Below, piece after piece: positions 1 to 8,190 of a stretch of 64,000 nt of DNA (its first letter is position 1; the number at the start of each line of letters is the position of its first letter). The notes beneath the pieces are model-generated. The model made no database searches and was not told where the DNA came from. It saw only the letters and a program-made list of their open reading frames with translations. The translations under genes were made by a program, and so were the position numbers. This DNA comes from Oceanospirillaceae bacterium (GTDB taxonomy: Bacteria; Pseudomonadota; Gammaproteobacteria; Pseudomonadales; Balneatricaceae), in the NCBI GenBank assembly GCA_029938085.1, contig JAPYOS010000006.1, positions 1 through 64,000 on the forward strand, in the 5' to 3' direction.

Positions 1-24
1 TCAGGATCTCTCCAACCCCGCTAG

Positions 25-69
25 ATTCCGGCCTACGCCGGAATGACGTGACGCCTACGCCGGCATGAC
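25..69. repeat. Palindromic repeat with partial second copy
   Basis: ATTCCGGC (25-32) and GCCGGAAT (37-44) form a perfect 8-bp hairpin around CTAC. The 17 bases at 31-47 recur at 53-69 with one mismatch. The motif resembles REP-like intergenic palindromes dispersed in many proteobacteria; copy number in this genome cannot be judged from the window. Confidence 0.6.
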
Positions 70-77
70 CTGAGTGC

Positions 78-83
78 TATACT
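78..83 (+). promoter_or_regulatory. Extended -10 promoter for the LysE-family gene
   Basis: TATACT at 78-83 is preceded by TG plus one base, giving an extended -10 element. No good -35 is present, which is usual for this class. The predicted transcript would start near 90, about 20 bases before the gene, and lies just downstream of the palindromic repeat. Confidence 0.4.
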
Positions 84-108
84 CCAGCCACATCAAAAGG
101 ATTTGTCG

Positions 109-723
109 ATGATCGAAGCCACGCTCCAATTTCTCGCTATCACGCTGTTTCTCGAAGTTACCCCCGGGCCTGCGGTGTTATTTATCTTATATCAGTCGGC
201 GTTTAGCTTTCGTAATGCTGTGGCGGGCACTTTAGGCTTGTTAACCTCCAACGTTATATGGATTAGCTTGGTAGCAACGGGTCTAGGGTTGATCCTGACC
301 CAAACCCCGATCCTATTCGACAGTCTGCGGTATATCGGAGCGCTATATTTGGTTTACCTTGGTTACAAAATAATTCGTTACGGCATTGGTACACCTCATG
401 CCGACAAAAACACTGAAGCCGCACAACGAAAAAGTGTTTGGGCAAGTTATAGACAGGGCATGTTTACCTCCTTATCAAACCCTAAAGCCTTGTTGTTTTT
501 TATGGCATTATTTCCGCAGTTTACGCGTCCAGATTACTTTGTTCACGACATCCTATATTTTGGCGCGTTAAAAATGACGTGCCTAGCGGTAGTGATGATT
601 AGCTATGCCTTGATGGGACGAAAACTGTTTAACTATATGGGGCAATCTCGCTGGGCTAATGCGATTTCTCGTACCTTGGGCGGCGGTATTATTATCGCGG
701 CATTTGCTGTGGCACGGGGATAA
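109..723 (+). CDS. LysE/RhtB-family amino-acid exporter
   Basis: This 204-residue polytopic membrane protein belongs to the LysE/RhtB translocator family, which exports amino acids or related small metabolites across the inner membrane. The N-terminal helix ends in the family pattern VTPGPAVLF (about residues 17-25), and five or six hydrophobic segments follow. Length is typical. ATG at 109 was chosen over TTG at 103 because AAAAGG at 95-100 lies 8 bases before the ATG but only 2 before the TTG. The substrate cannot be told from sequence. It appears to be a single-gene unit. Confidence 0.88.
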   Translation: MIEATLQFLAITLFLEVTPGPAVLFILYQSAFSFRNAVAGTLGLLTSNVIWISLVATGLGLILTQTPILFDSLRYIGALYLVYLGYKIIRYGIGTPHADKNTEAAQRKSVWASYRQGMFTSLSNPKALLFFMALFPQFTRPDYFVHDILYFGALKMTCLAVVMISYALMGRKLFNYMGQSRWANAISRTLGGGIIIAAFAVARG

Positions 724-781
724 AACCAACTTGATGATGTAATCATGACGTGTCAACAATGACCGCAGCCCTCGGACGCCG

Positions 782-787
782 TATAAT
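782..787 (+). promoter_or_regulatory. -10 element upstream of yjaG
   Basis: A consensus TATAAT lies 33 bases before the ATG at 821. The -35 region at the right distance is poor (ATGACC or TGACCG), so only the -10 supports the call. Confidence 0.35.
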
Positions 788-820
788 GGTGGTGTATTCA
801 CTCTAGTGGTTGGAACTGTT

Positions 821-1417
821 ATGTATTTTGACGAACTATATGCCCCCTTACGCGAGATGCAAGACTGGCAACAAACAGCCTTTTCTGCGGCCCTATGCGA
901 ACGTATTTTCCCTCACTATGTCCTGTATGATAGCTTGAGAGAAACCAACAACGTTGAGGTCGCACGTACGGCGCTAGATCAAGTGTGGAAACAGTTGTCG
1001 TTAAGAGGCAACATGAATGCCGAAACCCAGCTAACGAAAGTGGAAGCCATTGTTCATGGCGAAGAAGATGAAAGTTTTGGTGCGGGCCTAGCGTTTGACG
1101 CGCTTGTGGCATTGATGGCGACCTTACATTGCATTGATAATGCGAGTTTCGAAGACGCCGCCAGTGTGGCCCATCTGTCGCGCGAAAGCGTGGCTAAGTT
1201 TGTGGAGCTGCATGCCGATGAAGAAATGGGTGATGAAGAATTGATTCGCCATATTTCAACCCACGACCTTATGGCACAAGAACTGGCGTTTCAAAATGAT
1301 GTTATGCAGCTGCTAGTCTCACAAAACGTGGCTAAAGCATCACAAATTGACCAATTGAAAACCATGTCTATGGGCGATGGAGTCAGTAACATCGGCATCA
1401 GCATGACCGACGGTTGA
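821..1417 (+). CDS. yjaG: YjaG (DUF416) family protein
   Basis: This 198-residue soluble, acidic protein matches the DUF416/YjaG family of gammaproteobacteria in length, in the N-terminal pattern (an arginine-rich helix, then WQ, then a CER segment) and in the C-terminal SNIGISM ending. No biochemical function is established for the family. ATG at 821 was preferred to the in-frame GTG at 806 because it aligns with the usual start just before the first helix. It is followed after 33 bases by a co-directional gene for a membrane-anchored protein. Confidence 0.88.
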   Translation: MYFDELYAPLREMQDWQQTAFSAALCERIFPHYVLYDSLRETNNVEVARTALDQVWKQLSLRGNMNAETQLTKVEAIVHGEEDESFGAGLAFDALVALMATLHCIDNASFEDAASVAHLSRESVAKFVELHADEEMGDEELIRHISTHDLMAQELAFQNDVMQLLVSQNVAKASQIDQLKTMSMGDGVSNIGISMTDG

Positions 1418-1450
1418 GTCCGACCCTCCCCCTTATTTACACGAGCGCGT

Positions 1451-1879
1451 ATGTCACTTTCTACTAAACGGTTAGTCAAATTTCTGGGTTGGCTGGTTAT
1501 AGGTGTTTTAGCCTATGTCATATTTGAGCAGTATCAGGCCAACCTTAATAGCCGCCATTTAGAGCAGGTTCCGCAGTTTACAGAAGCGGGCCAACGCTTT
1601 GGCGTCACGCATGATCAACAAGCCTGTTTGGTGGAAACCTTTCGTCAGTCAGCCGGCTGTAGCAATTTTAGCTGTGGCGTCTATTACGGTAAGTTTTTTA
1701 AGGCCTGCGTACAAGTGGCTCAACCCAGCGAGCAAATGTGTGAAGGTGTGCCACAATTTGCAGAGAAAAAAGACCAGCCTAGCAAAGACTGGATTCGGGA
1801 TGTTTGCTTCGAACGGCCTGAAGCTAACACTTGCCAGCTGTTGATGCGCCAGGTCCAATGGCAATGTAGTCAACAATAA
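1451..1879 (+). CDS. Cysteine-rich protein with N-terminal membrane anchor
   Basis: I do not recognise a family for this 142-residue protein. Residues 8-25 form one hydrophobic helix after a KR-rich N-terminus, consistent with an uncleaved anchor and a periplasmic remainder. The soluble part holds eight cysteines (in contexts ACLV, AGCS, FSCG, KACV, QMCE, DVCF, NTCQ, WQCS), enough for four disulfides. It ends 11 bases before cysZ and is probably co-transcribed with it and yjaG. A redox or sulfur role would be guesswork from context. Confidence 0.75.
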   Translation: MSLSTKRLVKFLGWLVIGVLAYVIFEQYQANLNSRHLEQVPQFTEAGQRFGVTHDQQACLVETFRQSAGCSNFSCGVYYGKFFKACVQVAQPSEQMCEGVPQFAEKKDQPSKDWIRDVCFERPEANTCQLLMRQVQWQCSQQ

Positions 1880-1890
1880 GGCAGTGTTCG

Positions 1891-2631
1891 ATGCAGATTT
1901 TTAAAGGTTTCAGTTACCTAATACAAGGCGCTAAGCTGTTAATACAGCCAAATCTAAGGGTGTTTGTGTTGTTGCCGTTGCTGGTCAATGTCATCATGTT
2001 TAGCCTAGGTTTAGGCTTATTGGTGAGCTACGTAAGCGGTTGGATGGATGGCTTTGTAGGCTGGTTACCCAGCTGGCTTAGTGGTATTACTTGGTTTCTT
2101 TGGACTTTATTTTTTGGCCTTTTTGCCATGGCTGTGTTTTGGGGGTTCAATTTGCTGGCTAACTTTATTGCCGCACCCTTTAATGGCCTATTAGCCGAGA
2201 AAGTTGAGCAACATTTAACCGGCCATGAAGTAGAGTCAGCCACTGTTGGCGACGTGGTGGCCAGTATACCTCGCTCTATTGGCCGTGAAATAAGTAAACT
2301 GAGTTATTATCTACCACGCGTAGTGATATTGTTGATTATAAGTTTTATACCGGGGCTGAACGTTGTTGCGCCTTGGTTGTGGTTATTGTTTGGTGCTTGG
2401 ATGATGGCCATTCAGTATGTGGATTACGCCATGGATAATAATGGGGTTAAGTTTCGGCGCATGAAACAGGCGCTGGCCCAACAAAGGCTATTACATCTGG
2501 GGTTTGGTGGTGGGGTGTCACTCTTATTGATGGTGCCTGTGGTTAACTTTTTCGTCATGCCTATTGCTGTGGCGGGTGCCACTGCGCTTTACGTGAATGA
2601 GCATACAGGGCTAAATCAAATCGATCACTAA
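1891..2631 (+). CDS. cysZ: CysZ sulfate transporter
   Basis: CysZ is an inner-membrane sulfate permease that feeds cysteine synthesis. The 246-residue product has the family layout: an amphipathic start (QIFKGFSYLIQG), two early transmembrane helices, a cytoplasmic section around FIAAPFNGLLAEKVE, and hydrophobic stretches near residues 145-175 and 205-230. The length matches E. coli CysZ closely. No other sulfate assimilation gene is nearby. Its 3' end overlaps the 3' end of convergent ubiA by 21 bases. Confidence 0.93.
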   Translation: MQIFKGFSYLIQGAKLLIQPNLRVFVLLPLLVNVIMFSLGLGLLVSYVSGWMDGFVGWLPSWLSGITWFLWTLFFGLFAMAVFWGFNLLANFIAAPFNGLLAEKVEQHLTGHEVESATVGDVVASIPRSIGREISKLSYYLPRVVILLIISFIPGLNVVAPWLWLLFGAWMMAIQYVDYAMDNNGVKFRRMKQALAQQRLLHLGFGGGVSLLLMVPVVNFFVMPIAVAGATALYVNEHTGLNQIDH

Positions 2632-3468
2632 ACCTATCCACACACTGAGAGCTGCCCAATGGCTGTTGGTAAAGGCGCTGAAGTAGTTGCTGCGCACACG
2701 GCTGCGGCCAAGTTTATTTTGATAGACAAATAAACCCGCCATGGTGGCCACGCCTAGATAGTAAAACCCGCCAAGCTGATTGACCTGACCAACCAACATC
2801 AATAGCCCCACACAAGCGGCTTGAAATAACCCAATGATGGCGACATCCCAATTACCAAAAAGCACTGCGGTGGATTTAATGCCAATTTGCAAGTCATCCT
2901 CTCGGTCTACCATGGCGTAATAGGTATCATAGGCAATGGTCATACACACGGCCGCGGTAAAGGTGAGCCATGCAGTTATACCCGTGGTGCCTGTTTGAGC
3001 GCTAAAGGCCATGGGGATAGCCATGGCAAAGGCCGCTCCGAGTACCGCCTGGGGCCAATGGGTATAGCGCTTCATAAATGGGTATGCGGCTGCTAAAATA
3101 ACGGCGAGTACAGACAATTTGATGGTGGCTGTATTGGTGAAAAGTACCAAAACAAAGGCGGCAATACATAGGCCGAAAAACAGCACCAAAGCCTGTTTGC
3201 TAGTAATTCTGCCAGTCGCTAAGGGGCGTTGTTTGGTGCGTTCAACGTGGCCATCAAGGTGGCGGTCAGCATAGTCATTGATAACGCAACCTGCGGCTCG
3301 CATTAGGTAAGTACCCACTACAAAAATGCACAGTAGGTCTAAGCGTGGCACGCCCTCAGCAGCCAACCAAAGACCCCACAACATAGGCCATAGCAAAAGG
3401 TAGGTGCCCACCGGTTTGTCGAGGCGCATAAGTTGTTTGTAGTCGGGCCAGCGGTCGGAGATTAACAT
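2611..3468 (-). CDS. ubiA: 4-hydroxybenzoate octaprenyltransferase UbiA
   Basis: UbiA attaches the polyprenyl tail to 4-hydroxybenzoate, the first membrane-bound step of ubiquinone synthesis. Both polyprenyl-diphosphate-binding motifs are visible: NDYADRHLDGHV near residue 64 and DREDDLQIG near residue 190, in a multi-helix membrane protein of 285 residues. ubiC lies upstream on the same strand, but a phosphatase gene in the opposite direction sits between them, so the usual ubiCA operon is interrupted. Confidence 0.96.
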   Translation of the reverse strand: MLISDRWPDYKQLMRLDKPVGTYLLLWPMLWGLWLAAEGVPRLDLLCIFVVGTYLMRAAGCVINDYADRHLDGHVERTKQRPLATGRITSKQALVLFFGLCIAAFVLVLFTNTATIKLSVLAVILAAAYPFMKRYTHWPQAVLGAAFAMAIPMAFSAQTGTTGITAWLTFTAAVCMTIAYDTYYAMVDREDDLQIGIKSTAVLFGNWDVAIIGLFQAACVGLLMLVGQVNQLGGFYYLGVATMAGLFVYQNKLGRSRVRSNYFSAFTNSHWAALSVWIGLVIDLI

Positions 3469-3542
3469 CGGTAAAGGGGCTGCTCAATATCAAAGCCACC
3501 ATGCTAACATAAGCACACCTAATTCCCTCGGTTATAGACTCG

Positions 3543-4001
3543 ATGACAAACCAAACAATACGACTATTATTGATCTGTACTGGTAATACTTGCCGTTCGC
3601 AAATGGCCAACGCCATGGCAGTAGAATGGGCCCGTAAAAACGGTAAGACTATGGCGTTTGCCTCCTGCGGCATTAGGGCCACACACGGCGCGCAAACCAC
3701 CGCTGATGCAAGACAAGTATTAGCGCAGTCTGGCATACAATGGCGCGGTACCAGCCGACAATTGCAAGCTGAGGATTTACAGTGGGCCAACCATGTGTGG
3801 GTAATGACCCAGGAACATCTTCGATTTGTGGTTGAGCTTGGCCAAAGCGTTAATGCTGCGGAGCGTCCAATGGTGCAGTTATTACACGCTGAGCAGGAAA
3901 TCACGGATCCGCTAGGGCTTGGCTTAGAGGCCTACCAAGCACTACATGCTCAACTCACACAGTTATTACCTATACGGCTGGCGGCTTTAGCTGGGCCATA
4001 G
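3543..4001 (+). CDS. Low-molecular-weight protein-tyrosine phosphatase family
   Basis: This 152-residue protein carries the LMW-PTP active-site loop C-x5-R (CTGNTCRS, residues 12-19) and a late general-acid DP motif (ITDPLG). These are the two catalytic elements of the family, which also includes arsenate-reductase-like members. A protein-tyrosine or related phosphatase is the best call; the substrate is unknown. It lies between ubiC and ubiA on the opposite strand, and its last 32 bases overlap the 3' end of ubiC. Confidence 0.87.
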   Translation: MTNQTIRLLLICTGNTCRSQMANAMAVEWARKNGKTMAFASCGIRATHGAQTTADARQVLAQSGIQWRGTSRQLQAEDLQWANHVWVMTQEHLRFVVELGQSVNAAERPMVQLLHAEQEITDPLGLGLEAYQALHAQLTQLLPIRLAALAGP

Positions 4002-4521
4002 GTGGCATAAATACCTCAGTGACTAAAATACCCTTACCGTCTAGATAAAATACCGAACGCCTTGCCCAATGCTGCAGCGGGCTGTGGCGCGATATGAAGC
4101 ATGCCACTTGTAACGACCCGCGTACCATATTGGGGTGTTTGAAGAGTAATTCGCCCAATGGCTTAGTGCCTATGTTGCTGAATCTTCGAAGCCGTCCGGT
4201 TAAGGTGCTGTAGGGCATAATACTGCGAGCACAAACCCACACTTGGCCATGGCAAAGTAATTCAACTTCGCGGATAATGGCTTTTTGACGGCCTTTCATA
4301 GCCAAAGCCCGAGCTTCTGAACGCCTAGGGGTGTGCCAGTAATTACGCACCACCCGCACCTCAAAGGCACCATCGCTGGCTTGGATAAGTCGTTGGGTCA
4401 AAGACCCGCTGTCATTGAGCCACGCTTGCCATTGGCGCGGAACTTGGTGTGCCAATGGGCGCTTGTAACTGCGCCAGTGAGGGGCAAATGGCCGCTGAGA
4501 ATGAACTAGAGAAATGGGCAA
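3970..4521 (-). CDS. ubiC: Chorismate–pyruvate lyase UbiC
   Basis: UbiC splits chorismate into pyruvate and 4-hydroxybenzoate, the entry to ubiquinone synthesis. The 183-residue product has the family features: VPRQWQAWLNDSGSLTQRL near the start, an IREVEL segment with the substrate-binding arginine, and the C-terminal TEVFMP with the conserved glutamate. The reading frame has no upstream ATG before a stop, so it probably starts with TTG at 4521. This start is back to back with an ATG at 4522 on the other strand. Confidence 0.92.
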   Translation of the reverse strand: MPISLVHSQRPFAPHWRSYKRPLAHQVPRQWQAWLNDSGSLTQRLIQASDGAFEVRVVRNYWHTPRRSEARALAMKGRQKAIIREVELLCHGQVWVCARSIMPYSTLTGRLRRFSNIGTKPLGELLFKHPNMVRGSLQVACFISRHSPLQHWARRSVFYLDGKGILVTEVFMPPMAQLKPPAV

Positions 4522-4639
4522 ATGACGCTCGTGGAAGAAGCTAATAAGATAGGACCATTATATCAACAAGTTAACCAGCAAGACACTCGACGCAGATCAT
4601 CAACAGGTCATTGAGTTAACCAAAACATGGTTACAAGAC

Positions 4640-5140
4640 ATGGTCGTCGGCCTCAATCTGTGCCCTTTTTCGCACACGGTGGTGGCGCAAAACCAAGTGC
4701 GCTACGCTGTGGCTACAGGCGCTAGTGATGCGCAATTGAAAGCGTTTTATGTTGCTGAGCTAGAGCTCCTCCTCAATGCTGATGAAACCGATATTGCCAC
4801 TAGTTTGTTAATGTTTCCGCATGGGCTACAAACATTCGATGACTATCTCGACCTACTGGATTGGTTTCAAGAACTGTTAGAGCAAAGTGACCTGAGCGAC
4901 CACGTGCAATTGGCTTCATTTCACCCACGCTACCAGTTTGACGAAGTGGCCGAACACGACTTAAGTCACTTCACCAACCGCGCGCCATACCCCACCATTC
5001 ATCTGCTTCGCCAGGCCCAAATGACCAAAGCATTAGCCCATGTACAGAATCCGGAGCAGATCTTTGTGGACAATATTGCTACGTTAGAGCGCCTCGGGCG
5101 CGACCATGTTGAAGCCTTGTGCCCGTGGGGCAAGCCGTAA
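4640..5140 (+). CDS. DUF1415 family protein (5' end uncertain)
   Basis: The 166 residues beginning at ATG 4640 match the DUF1415 family (VVGLNLCPF near the start, PRYQF in the middle, RAPYPTIHLLR later), whose function is unknown. The family normally has about 15 further residues before VGLNLCPF. Those residues (QQVIELTKTWLQD) are encoded just upstream in the same frame, yet that frame has no ATG, GTG or TTG before a stop at 4550. An ATG at 4522 opens an adjacent frame that ends at 4614. A one-base frameshift near 4584-4590 would join the two; otherwise the start codon is non-standard. Confidence 0.82.
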   Translation: MVVGLNLCPFSHTVVAQNQVRYAVATGASDAQLKAFYVAELELLLNADETDIATSLLMFPHGLQTFDDYLDLLDWFQELLEQSDLSDHVQLASFHPRYQFDEVAEHDLSHFTNRAPYPTIHLLRQAQMTKALAHVQNPEQIFVDNIATLERLGRDHVEALCPWGKP

Positions 5141-5160
5141 CTTAGATCAGGAAATTGACA

Positions 5161-5643
5161 ATGAAATTACAAGTCCTCGCCGTAGGCGGCACGATCGATA
5201 AAGTTTATTTTGACGCCCTTAGTGAATATCATATCGGCGCGCCAGCAGCGCTTGAGATATTGCAGCGGGTGAAAGCCAATTTTGACTACGACGTCACACA
5301 GATGATCTCTAAAGACAGTTTAGACATGACCGATGAAGATCGTCGTGAGATCCTGTCAGCGGTGCAAGCCCACTCTGGCGAACATGTCATTATCACCCAT
5401 GGCACCGATACCATGGTGGATACCGGACAAGTATTAAAAGCGGCTACGGGCAAGACCATTGTTATCATGGGAGCCATGGCCCCCGCCATTATCAAGCTCA
5501 CGGACGCCGATTTTAACCTAGGTGTAGCCGTAGCTGCCGTGCAGTCGCTCCCGCAGGGCGTGTACCTGTGCATGAATGGTAGAATCTACAACGTAGACAA
5601 GGTGGTTAAGAATCGTGCTGAGGGGCAGTTTCAGGACGCTTAA
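5161..5643 (+). CDS. Short asparaginase-domain protein
   Basis: The product (160 residues) corresponds to only the N-terminal catalytic domain of type I/II L-asparaginases, which are normally about 330 residues. It contains the first-threonine motif VGGTIDK near residue 9 and the second catalytic motif HGTDTMVDTG near residue 79. The C-terminal domain is absent and no continuation is seen downstream, where DUF501 begins on the other strand. ATG 5161 fits AGGA eight bases upstream; TTG 5155 would be too close. Enzyme activity is unproven. Confidence 0.82.
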   Translation: MKLQVLAVGGTIDKVYFDALSEYHIGAPAALEILQRVKANFDYDVTQMISKDSLDMTDEDRREILSAVQAHSGEHVIITHGTDTMVDTGQVLKAATGKTIVIMGAMAPAIIKLTDADFNLGVAVAAVQSLPQGVYLCMNGRIYNVDKVVKNRAEGQFQDA

Positions 5644-5683
5644 ACGGGTCGAGCCAACCGTCACTGCGAAGGCCTGTGGCAGT

Positions 5684-6202
5684 CTATATACTAATGACGA
5701 GCTCATTGAGCCCGTAGTGCTCATCAAGGTATTGGCCAATTACATTATCGCCACACAAATGGTGGGCGTAATGCATGTGCAGGCAGCGTATTTGTTGCCA
5801 ATCTCGCAAGCCGCCAATGCCATAAGACTCAAATAAAGGCGCAAAGCCCAATGTTTGCAGTTGCTCTCGTTCAGCACTAGAACAATTGGCCCAACGTTCA
5901 GCTACATAGGCATGATGGTTCGCTTGGTAAGCGGCCATCCATTCCGGCTCGTCCTTCAGTTTCTGCTCAAGTTGTTTAACTAAACCGCTTGTTTCGAGCT
6001 GATTGATGGCTTTATGTAGGTCTTTAGCGCATAACCAGTAGAGTGTAGGAAATGGCTTATCATCCACCAGTGGATGCATTTTTAGTGCTAGGGGAATGCC
6101 GCTGTTCGAAACGGCTGCAACCGCTTTTAAACCTCTGGGGCTACGGCCCAGTTGCTGTTCGATGAGGGCGAGTTGGGATAGTGTGGGTATGGGTGTTGTC
6201 AT
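5684..6202 (-). CDS. DUF501 family protein
   Basis: This 172-residue soluble protein matches DUF501: SPRGLKAVA near the N-terminus, then a P-L-V-D-D-x-PFPTLYWLC segment around residues 44-58, and a late GIGGLRDW plus histidine-rich helix (LHMHYAHHL). The function is unknown. The ATG at 6202 falls inside the left end of a dispersed palindromic repeat, so the repeat appears to contribute the start codon. It is separated from the aap operon by that repeat. Confidence 0.83.
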   Translation of the reverse strand: MTTPIPTLSQLALIEQQLGRSPRGLKAVAAVSNSGIPLALKMHPLVDDKPFPTLYWLCAKDLHKAINQLETSGLVKQLEQKLKDEPEWMAAYQANHHAYVAERWANCSSAEREQLQTLGFAPLFESYGIGGLRDWQQIRCLHMHYAHHLCGDNVIGQYLDEHYGLNELVISI

Positions 6203-6252
6203 ATCGAGCGGCGTCGAGACATCTAAGGTGTTTCGACGCCGCTCAAGATGAT
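6197..6252. repeat. Dispersed-type palindromic repeat, possible terminator for aapP
   Basis: GAGCGGCGTCGA (6206-6217) pairs perfectly with TCGACGCCGCTC (6233-6244), and flanks TGTCAT and AAGATGA extend the imperfect inverted repeat. The pattern resembles the 50-60 base hairpin repeats scattered in many marine gammaproteobacteria. It lies downstream of aapP and could stop or stabilise that transcript, but no T-run follows the stem. Its left edge contains the DUF501 start codon. Confidence 0.6.
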
Positions 6253-6285
6253 ATTGAACGATGCCGAAAACCTTCAGAACATCTG

Positions 6286-7050
6286 TTAATGGCCTAGAAT
6301 TTGGCTCAAGAACAATTTAGTACGATCGTGCTGTGGATTGTCAAAGAAATCATGGGGATTGTTGGACTCAATGATTTCGCCCTGGTCCATAAAGATCACT
6401 CGGTCTGCCACTTTCTTAGCAAAACCCATCTCGTGGGTTACACAAATCATGGTGATGCCTTCTTCAGCCAAAGATACCATGGTATCTAGTACTTCCTTGA
6501 TCATTTCTGGGTCAAGCGCAGAGGTCGGCTCATCAAATAACATGATGTTAGGGCGCATACATAAAGAACGCGCGATGGCCACGCGTTGCTGCTGACCACC
6601 CGAAAGCTGACCAGGGTACTTGTTAGCTTGCTCAGGGATCTTAACTCGCTCCAAAAACTCCATGGCCGTCGCTTCGGCTTCGGCTTTAGGTATTTTACGC
6701 ACCCAAATTGGTGCCAAGGTACAGTTTTCTAACACTGTTAGGTGTGGGAACAAGTTAAAGTGTTGGAACACCATGCCTACTTCGCGGCGTACGGCGTCGA
6801 TATTCTTTAAATCGTTGGTTAGTTCAGTACCATCAACAATGATGTCACCTTGTTGGTGCTCTTCCAAACGGTTAATACAGCGAATCATGGTCGATTTGCC
6901 GGAACCAGAGGGGCCACAAATAACGATCTTTTCGCCTTTGTGCACTTCTAGGTTGATGTTTTTAAGAACATGGAAATCGCCGTACCACTTGTTCATGTTA
7001 CGAATTTCGATACACTTTTCTGTAGTAGAGTTACTTTGTGCTTCTGACAT
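6286..7050 (-). CDS. aapP: General L-amino-acid ABC transporter ATPase AapP
   Basis: This is the ATP-hydrolysing subunit of a polar amino-acid uptake system. The 254-residue product has Walker [10 protein letters not shown] (about residues 47-55), the signature [15 protein letters not shown] and Walker [14 protein letters not shown], all intact. It is last in a four-gene operon with a binding protein and two permeases, the AapJQMP/YhdWXYZ arrangement for general L-amino-acid import. The start lies 24 bases after the aapM stop. Confidence 0.95.
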   Translation of the reverse strand: MSEAQSNSTTEKCIEIRNMNKWYGDFHVLKNINLEVHKGEKIVICGPSGSGKSTMIRCINRLEEHQQGDIIVDGTELTNDLKNIDAVRREVGMVFQHFNLFPHLTVLENCTLAPIWVRKIPKAEAEATAMEFLERVKIPEQANKYPGQLSGGQQQRVAIARSLCMRPNIMLFDEPTSALDPEMIKEVLDTMVSLAEEGITMICVTHEMGFAKKVADRVIFMDQGEIIESNNPHDFFDNPQHDRTKLFLSQILGH

Positions 7051-7074
7051 GTGGAGAAACCTTTAAATTAGTTG

Positions 7075-8178
7075 TTATCGCTTGTGGCCGGTATTGAGCT
7101 TGTTCTCAAGGTAAAGAGAATAGCGCGCCATACCAAAACAGGAAATAAAGAAGAAAACGGCGACGAATAGGTAAACTTCGGTAGATAAGCCTAACCAGGC
7201 TGAATCGGCGACCGACGCACGGCCAATACCTAGTGGGTCTAACAAACCGATGACGATGACCAAAGTACTGTCTTTGTACAAACCGATAAAGGTGTTAACG
7301 ATGCCAGGGATGGAGATCTTTAAAGCTTGTGGCAATATGATAAAACGCATGGCTTGGCCATAGTTTAAGCCAAGGGAATCAGCTGCTTCTAGCTGACCTT
7401 TAGGCAATGCCTGCAAACCACCACGGACTACTTCAGCCATGTAGGCGGAAGCAAACAAGGTTACCATAATGAGTACACGCAGTAACAAATCGAAGGTGGT
7501 ACCTGGAGGTAAGAAGTAGCTCAACATGGTTGAAGCAACGAACAACAAAGTGATCAGTGGCACGCCGCGAATAAACTCGATAAAACCAATACAAAAGTAC
7601 TTGATGATAGGCAGTTGAGACTGACGACCTAGGGCCAATAAAATACCCAAAGGCAAGGAAAATGCGATGCCTGTGACACCAATGGTTAACGTCAGCATGA
7701 GGCCACCAAACAAATGGGTACCTACGGACTCTAACCCAAAACCGCCGCTCAATAACCAAGCACCGATCAAAGGATAAGCTAGGGCAAATTTAAGCATGTG
7801 CTTGCGGGCAGGGATCTTGTCCCAAAGAACTGCAGCACCTGCAACAGCTAACAAAATAGCTGCTAAGTTTACCCTCCAACGCAATTCGGCTGGATAAAAA
7901 CCATATACAAATAAGTTAAAACGCTCACCGATGAAAGCCATACATGCGCCTTCTTGGGCACAGTCTTTGCGTGTTTCACCAACGTAGGTTGCGTCTATAA
8001 ACAACCAGTTGAAGGCCGAAGGCAAGGCCAAATACAATAAATAAATAGCCACCAAAGTCACAACAGAGTTAACCGGCGAAGAAAATAGATTGGTTTTTAA
8101 CCAGTGAATAAGGCCGATAGTGTCACTTGGTGGCGGTAGATCGGGATGTGTTCCCGGGGCATAAGTTTGTTCAGTCAT
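7075..8178 (-). CDS. aapM: General L-amino-acid ABC transporter permease AapM
   Basis: AapM is one of two unequal membrane subunits of the Aap importer. The 367-residue protein has a long N-terminal extension with extra helices, then the HisM-type permease domain (GLMLTLTIGVTGIAFSLPLG onward) and the EAA loop (EAADSLGLNYGQAMRFIILPQA). Two in-frame ATGs occur at 8184 and 8178; the second was chosen because GGGAG lies 8 bases before it and only 2 before the first. It follows aapQ by about 12 bases. Confidence 0.94.
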   Translation of the reverse strand: MTEQTYAPGTHPDLPPPSDTIGLIHWLKTNLFSSPVNSVVTLVAIYLLYLALPSAFNWLFIDATYVGETRKDCAQEGACMAFIGERFNLFVYGFYPAELRWRVNLAAILLAVAGAAVLWDKIPARKHMLKFALAYPLIGAWLLSGGFGLESVGTHLFGGLMLTLTIGVTGIAFSLPLGILLALGRQSQLPIIKYFCIGFIEFIRGVPLITLLFVASTMLSYFLPPGTTFDLLLRVLIMVTLFASAYMAEVVRGGLQALPKGQLEAADSLGLNYGQAMRFIILPQALKISIPGIVNTFIGLYKDSTLVIVIGLLDPLGIGRASVADSAWLGLSTEVYLFVAVFFFISCFGMARYSLYLENKLNTGHKR

Positions 8179-8190
8179 TGTCATTTCTCC

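Noticed and set aside
5644-5836. Missing C-terminal asparaginase domain downstream after a frameshift
   Set aside because: All forward frames after 5643 lack asparaginase-like sequence, and DUF501 occupies the region on the other strand.
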